A program made the translations under genes and the position numbers. DNA of 27,083 nucleotides from Phycisphaerae bacterium (GTDB taxonomy: Bacteria; Planctomycetota; Phycisphaerae; Tepidisphaerales; Tepidisphaeraceae): NCBI GenBank assembly GCA_030448225.1, contig JAUJNJ010000086.1, positions 1 through 27,083 on the forward strand, in the 5' to 3' direction. Positions 25,800 to 27,083 of the stretch are shown piece after piece. The notes beneath the pieces are model-generated. The model saw only the letters and a list, made by a program, of their open reading frames with translations. It did no database searches and was not told the DNA's origin. Every line of letters begins with the position of its first letter. Position 1 is the first letter of the stretch.

Positions 25800-26786
25800 A
25801 TGACGACGCCCACCACTTACCCCAGCGCCGGACAGGCAGAGCACAACGTCGGCGGCATGACCGTCCCCGCCGAGGACGTCGCGTGCCTGCGGGTCACGAT
25901 CGTGAACGTGGCCTTCGTCGGCCGGCCCGGCGGCGGGGACCGGTCGTGGGTGCTCGTCGACGCCGGCATGCCCGGCACCGCCGACTCGATCCGCGCCGCC
26001 GCCGCCGCGCGCTTCGGCCGCGGCAACCGCCCGGCGGCGATCGTCATGACGCACGCGCACTTCGACCACGTCGGCGCGCTGCGCGAACTGGCCGAGTCGT
26101 GGGACGTGCCGATCTACGCCCACGAACAGGAGATGCCGTACCTCACCGGCCAGTGCGACTACCCGCCGCCCGACCCGACGGTGGGGGGCGGCCTGATGGC
26201 GCGCACGTCGTTCCTCTTCCCCCGCCGCGCGATCGACGTCCGCGGCCGGGTCTTCACGCTGCCGCCCGACGGCTCGGTCCCGCACATGCCGGGGTGGCGG
26301 TCGGTCCACACGCCGGGACACACGCCCGGACACGTCTCGTTCTTCCGCGACGCCGACCGCACGCTGATCGCCGGCGACGCGTTCGTCACCACGCGGCAGG
26401 AATCGCTCTACTCGGTGGCGACGCAGCGGCAGGAGGTGAACGGCCCGCCGAAGTACTTCACGATCGACTGGGAAGACGCGCGCGAGTCGGTCGAGGCGCT
26501 CGACGCGCTGCGCCCGGTCGTCGCCATCACCGGCCACGGCACGCCGATGGGCGGCACGCGCCTCGCGCACGAGCTGCACCGCCTCGCCCGCGACTTCGAC
26601 CGCCTGGCCGTCCCGAGCGACGGCCGCTACGTCCGCCGCCCCGCGATCGCCGACGCGACCGGCGCGATCGTCGACGTCCCGCCGCCGGTGCCCGACCCGC
26701 TGCCGCGCGTCCTGCTGACGTTCGCCGTCGCCGCCGGCGCCGCGATGGCCGTCTCCGGCGCGATCCGCCACGCCCGGCGGCGCTGA
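25800..26786 (+). CDS. Metallo-beta-lactamase-fold hydrolase with C-terminal membrane helix
   Basis: A 328-residue protein. Zinc ligands of the metallo-beta-lactamase fold are in place: THAHFDH (HxHxDH) near residue 82, HTPGHTPGH near residue 175, the bridging Asp in IAGDAF near 193, and GHGTP near 245. These are typical of the glyoxalase II/MBL hydrolase superfamily; the substrate is not given by sequence. The last 35 residues carry a hydrophobic helix (VLLTFAVAAGAAMAVSGAI) and a basic end, suggesting a membrane anchor with the enzyme domain in the cytoplasm, since no signal peptide is seen. The ATG at 25800 is chosen over the TTG at 25791; neither has a good ribosome binding site. Confidence 0.9.
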   Translation: MTTPTTYPSAGQAEHNVGGMTVPAEDVACLRVTIVNVAFVGRPGGGDRSWVLVDAGMPGTADSIRAAAAARFGRGNRPAAIVMTHAHFDHVGALRELAESWDVPIYAHEQEMPYLTGQCDYPPPDPTVGGGLMARTSFLFPRRAIDVRGRVFTLPPDGSVPHMPGWRSVHTPGHTPGHVSFFRDADRTLIAGDAFVTTRQESLYSVATQRQEVNGPPKYFTIDWEDARESVEALDALRPVVAITGHGTPMGGTRLAHELHRLARDFDRLAVPSDGRYVRRPAIADATGAIVDVPPPVPDPLPRVLLTFAVAAGAAMAVSGAIRHARRR

Positions 26787-26992
26787 CTCGTCGCGAGGTC
26801 GCGAGTCGACGCGGCCCCCGTGCCCAGTGCTCCATGCCGCGACCATGCGCCACCCGAATGCGCCGTGCGAGCGCAAGCGGTACGCCCGAATAGTGAGCAC
26901 CCAGGCCCGAGCCTCGCCACCATTTCCCGCAGCCTCGTCGCACACGGTTCAGCAGACGCACATCATGTGGACCAGAAACTGCCCGCCGGCGC

Positions 26993-27082
26993 CTAGCCCC
27001 GCCTGCGCCGCGGTCTGGCTGTCGCCTTACCCGTCGTCCCGGCCGCTTCGTCGCTGAGCAGGCCGAGGAAGGCGTCGAAATC
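26993..27082 (-). CDS. C-terminal end of an unknown minus-strand protein (partial)
   Basis: The minus frame entering from the right edge reads DFDAFLGLLSDEAAG, then a basic tail ending RPRRRRG before TAG at 26993-26995. The helical acidic start and basic end look like a protein C-terminus, and its convergent position behind the MBL gene is natural. Only 29 codons are visible, so neither family nor function can be given. The 206-base gap 26787-26992 has no recognised feature. Confidence 0.4.
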   Translation of the reverse strand, partial: DFDAFLGLLSDEAAGTTGKATARPRRRRG

Positions 27083-27083
27083 T

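Noticed and set aside
1..27083. CRISPR array, rRNA, complete tRNA, prophage or classical transposase
   Set aside because: No regularly spaced repeats, RNA gene signatures or transposase motifs were seen on either strand.

Overview
The window is GC-rich, densely coding bacterial chromosome. Long secreted or disordered proteins, FHA domains, a secreted terpenoid-cyclase-like toroid protein, lipoproteins with short lipoboxes and a split nuo cluster suggest a Planctomycetota-like bacterium, possibly Phycisphaerae. That placement is an inference from gene style; there is no rRNA or tRNA here to confirm it. Many genes are broken by single-base indels that cluster in patches (about 3060-4480, 7680-9270, 10370-10940, 17470 and 18005-18840), while neighbouring genes are intact. 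Because the broken proteins can be read through by changing frame, most breaks look like assembly errors. I annotate the repaired genes and give their outer limits.

Layout. 1-4886 (minus): one very long protein with two N-terminal FHA domains and an acidic Ala/Asp-rich disordered region that runs off the left edge. 5648-7208 (minus): a small C-terminally anchored protein, a DUF2784 membrane protein and a lipoprotein with DRDT repeats. 7445-9411 (plus): an ABC exporter. 9720-10121 (minus): a four-helix membrane protein. 10285-13527 (plus): plsY, a membrane-anchored thioredoxin-like protein and the secreted toroid protein. 13791-18899 (minus): a nuoD-nuoE-nuoF cluster that also holds a tyrosine-phosphatase-like protein and a small unknown protein. 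Two repeat-bounded insertions sit in its gaps: a GxxExxY gene between octamer inverted repeats, and a gene-free heptamer inverted repeat. 19162-19485 (minus): a small membrane protein. 19753-22167 (plus): parB, then an unusual helix-turn-helix/transmembrane/coiled-coil protein. 22339-26786 (plus): deoC, a lipase-like lipoprotein, a SYLF-domain lipoprotein and a metallo-beta-lactamase-fold protein. The C-terminal end of a minus-strand gene enters at the right edge.

How genes work together. NuoD, NuoE and NuoF are peripheral-arm subunits of respiratory complex I; nuoA, B, C and G are not in the window. ParB has no adjacent parA, but two near-identical 16-bp palindromes resembling a divergent parS lie on either side of it, one just downstream of a possible parB promoter. 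The points most worth a second look are the GxxExxY cassette between nuoD and nuoE, the divergent parS candidates, the membrane-anchored HTH protein beside parB, and the FHA protein with its repeated LDF/LDL motifs.
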